Origin: Actinomycetota bacterium | GTDB taxonomy: Bacteria > Actinomycetota > Acidimicrobiia > Acidimicrobiales > Aldehydirespiratoraceae | Assembly (NCBI GenBank): GCA_012271125.1 | Contig: JAAXHB010000098.1 | Span: forward strand, 1-6,133 | Length of the DNA: 6,133 nucleotides | Direction: 5' to 3' | Shown: in pieces, positions 5,223 through 6,133 of the stretch | Layout of the letters: each line of letters begins with the position of its first letter | Position numbering within the stretch: the stretch's first letter is position 1 | Translations under genes and position numbers: made by a program | The notes under the pieces: generated by a model | Databases searched by the model: none | What the model was told of the DNA's origin: nothing | The model's input: the letters and a program-made list of their open reading frames with translations, nothing else

Positions 5223-6133
5223 ATGGCAAGTGAGCCCACAGACGAGCTCATGGCAAGTTTCAACGCTGCCTGGGATGAGCTCACCAAGCCTGGTGCTCCT
5301 TTTGAGATGGCCGAAACCGAAGTCAACGGCATACCCACACGCATCTACACCTCAGTTCCGCCGGACATGCGCGCCATTTGGGAACTCACCGCCGGCTACG
5401 GCGATACCACCTACCTCGTCTATGGCGACGAGCGCTATAGCTACGCCGACATCCACGCCCGAGTCGCTACCTTCGCCCACTGGCTGCGCAACGAACACGG
5501 AATCGGTGCCGGCGACCGGGTGGCTGTGTCGATGCGCAACTACCCCGAATGGGTAATCACATACTGGGCGACGATCAGCATCGGCGCTGCAGTTGTGGCA
5601 ATGAACGCATGGTGGGTCGCTCCGGAAATGGTCTTTGCCTTACAGGATTCAAAGCCGAAGGTTCTTGTCGTTGATGACGAACGTCTAGAACCCACCGCAG
5701 CTGCACTGGCTGATATTGACGCACCTCCCGCAGTTGTCGCCGTCCGCACTGCCAACAACGACGACAATGACGACAGCGACAACAATGACGACAACATCCC
5801 ACAGGCAACCCTCTGGACAGACATCCTCCCTTACGACGTCTCGCCTGACACCGCACCCAACACGCTCCCTGATGCGAACATCGCTCCCGATGACGACGCC
5901 TGCATCTTCTATACCTCCGGCACAACCGGCTTCCCTAAAGGTGCCCAAATAACCCATCGCAACACCGTCCACAACCTCTTCAACCTTGGCTTCGTCAACG
6001 CCTGCGGCGACCTGGCCCGCTCCCAGCGCCAAACCGCCTCCACCGCTGCACCATCTGATCGGCAACTAGCCGCCCTCGCCCCCGTCCCCTTATTCCACGC
6101 CACCGGCTGTAACTGCATTCTCCATCCCGTCAG
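5223..6133 (+). CDS. Acyl-CoA synthetase (AMP-forming), N-terminal part, runs off window
   Basis: The first 303 codons of an ANL-superfamily (class I adenylate-forming) ligase; the frame is open to the window edge with no stop. Such enzymes activate a carboxylic acid with ATP to an acyl-AMP and transfer it to CoA. Seen: an N-terminal lead with ETEVNGIPTR at 31-40; LVYGDERYSYAD at 65-76; AVSMRNYPEWVITYWA at 101-116; MNAWWVAPE at 127-135; the AMP-binding P-loop YTSGTTGFPKG at 230-240; and PLFHATGCN at 289-297. The RNYPEW and NAWW blocks resemble actinobacterial FadD-type fatty-acyl-CoA ligases. Full-length enzymes are about 500-600 residues, so the hinge and C-terminal lysine domain are missing here and the substrate cannot be assigned. 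An odd Asn/Asp-rich stretch occupies residues 178-191. The gene is divergent from psuG across 22 bp, so its promoter must lie within the psuG 5' coding region. Confidence 0.93.
   Translation, partial: MASEPTDELMASFNAAWDELTKPGAPFEMAETEVNGIPTRIYTSVPPDMRAIWELTAGYGDTTYLVYGDERYSYADIHARVATFAHWLRNEHGIGAGDRVAVSMRNYPEWVITYWATISIGAAVVAMNAWWVAPEMVFALQDSKPKVLVVDDERLEPTAAALADIDAPPAVVAVRTANNDDNDDSDNNDDNIPQATLWTDILPYDVSPDTAPNTLPDANIAPDDDACIFYTSGTTGFPKGAQITHRNTVHNLFNLGFVNACGDLARSQRQTASTAAPSDRQLAALAPVPLFHATGCNCILHPV
5754..5795 (+). repeat. Asn/Asp-coding low-complexity tract in the acyl-CoA synthetase
   Basis: Fourteen codons made only of AAC/AAT, GAC and one AGC encode a run of Asn, Asp and Ser at residues 178-191. 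Inside it the 12-mer ACAATGACGACA occurs twice, 18 bp apart (5764-5775 and 5782-5793). The tract lies about 40 residues before the P-loop, where related enzymes have a variable surface segment, so a flexible insertion is plausible and activity need not be affected. Its last 13-mer, ATGACGACAACAT (5785-5797), also occurs in both intergenic repeats near base 850. Confidence 0.75.

Noticed and set aside
5128..5556. 142-codon + strand frame spanning the psuG start and the synthetase start
   Set aside because: It overlaps two well-supported genes in a different frame and has no family resemblance.
5685..6065. 126-codon - strand frame opposite the acyl-CoA synthetase
   Set aside because: It is antisense to conserved P-loop and PLFHATG coding sequence, and the product is compositionally biased Val/Gly/Asp with no domain.

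Overview
The window looks like chromosomal DNA from an actinomycete, most likely a marine or freshwater Acidimicrobiia-type bacterium. The reasons are a moderately high G+C content with strongly C-ending codons in the metabolic genes, a malate synthase of the G type, an actinobacterial acyl-CoA ligase, and a secreted protein whose S-layer-homology-like modules (GITxGCGDGTxFC type) I associate with that class. The taxonomic placement is inference from memory of these families, not a database result.

Layout: (1) bases 1-828, + strand, are the C-terminal 275 codons of malate synthase G (glcB). (2) Bases 829-958 are a short intergenic stretch filled with a repeated GATGACGACAACAT motif. (3) Bases 959-2179, + strand, encode a complete FAD-dependent amine/amino-acid oxidase of the DAO family. 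(4) Bases 2176-4275, - strand, encode a large secreted modular protein: signal peptide, SLH-like modules, Thr/Pro linker, two duplicated Ig-like domains and seven short RCC1-like repeats. Its stop codon interlocks with that of the oxidase gene. (5) Bases 4280-5200, - strand, encode pseudouridine-5'-phosphate glycosidase (psuG), four bases upstream of the surface-protein gene. (6) Bases 5223-6133, + strand, are the first 303 codons of an acyl-CoA synthetase that runs off the window; it is divergent from psuG across only 22 bp. No stretch longer than 300 bases lacks a gene.

Functional reading: glcB and the oxidase may form a glyoxylate-linked pair, since an oxidase acting on glycine-like substrates would release glyoxylate and malate synthase condenses glyoxylate with acetyl-CoA. 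psuG and the surface protein are probably co-transcribed by position, but no shared biochemical role is evident. The least ordinary element is the surface protein. All 24 cysteines of its mature chain fall into 12 close pairs, about one pair per module. It carries a run of nine G directly after the signal peptide, where a one-base slip either way gives a stop codon within five codons, so it is a candidate phase-variable surface protein. No RNA genes, CRISPR arrays, insertion sequences or phage genes were seen.
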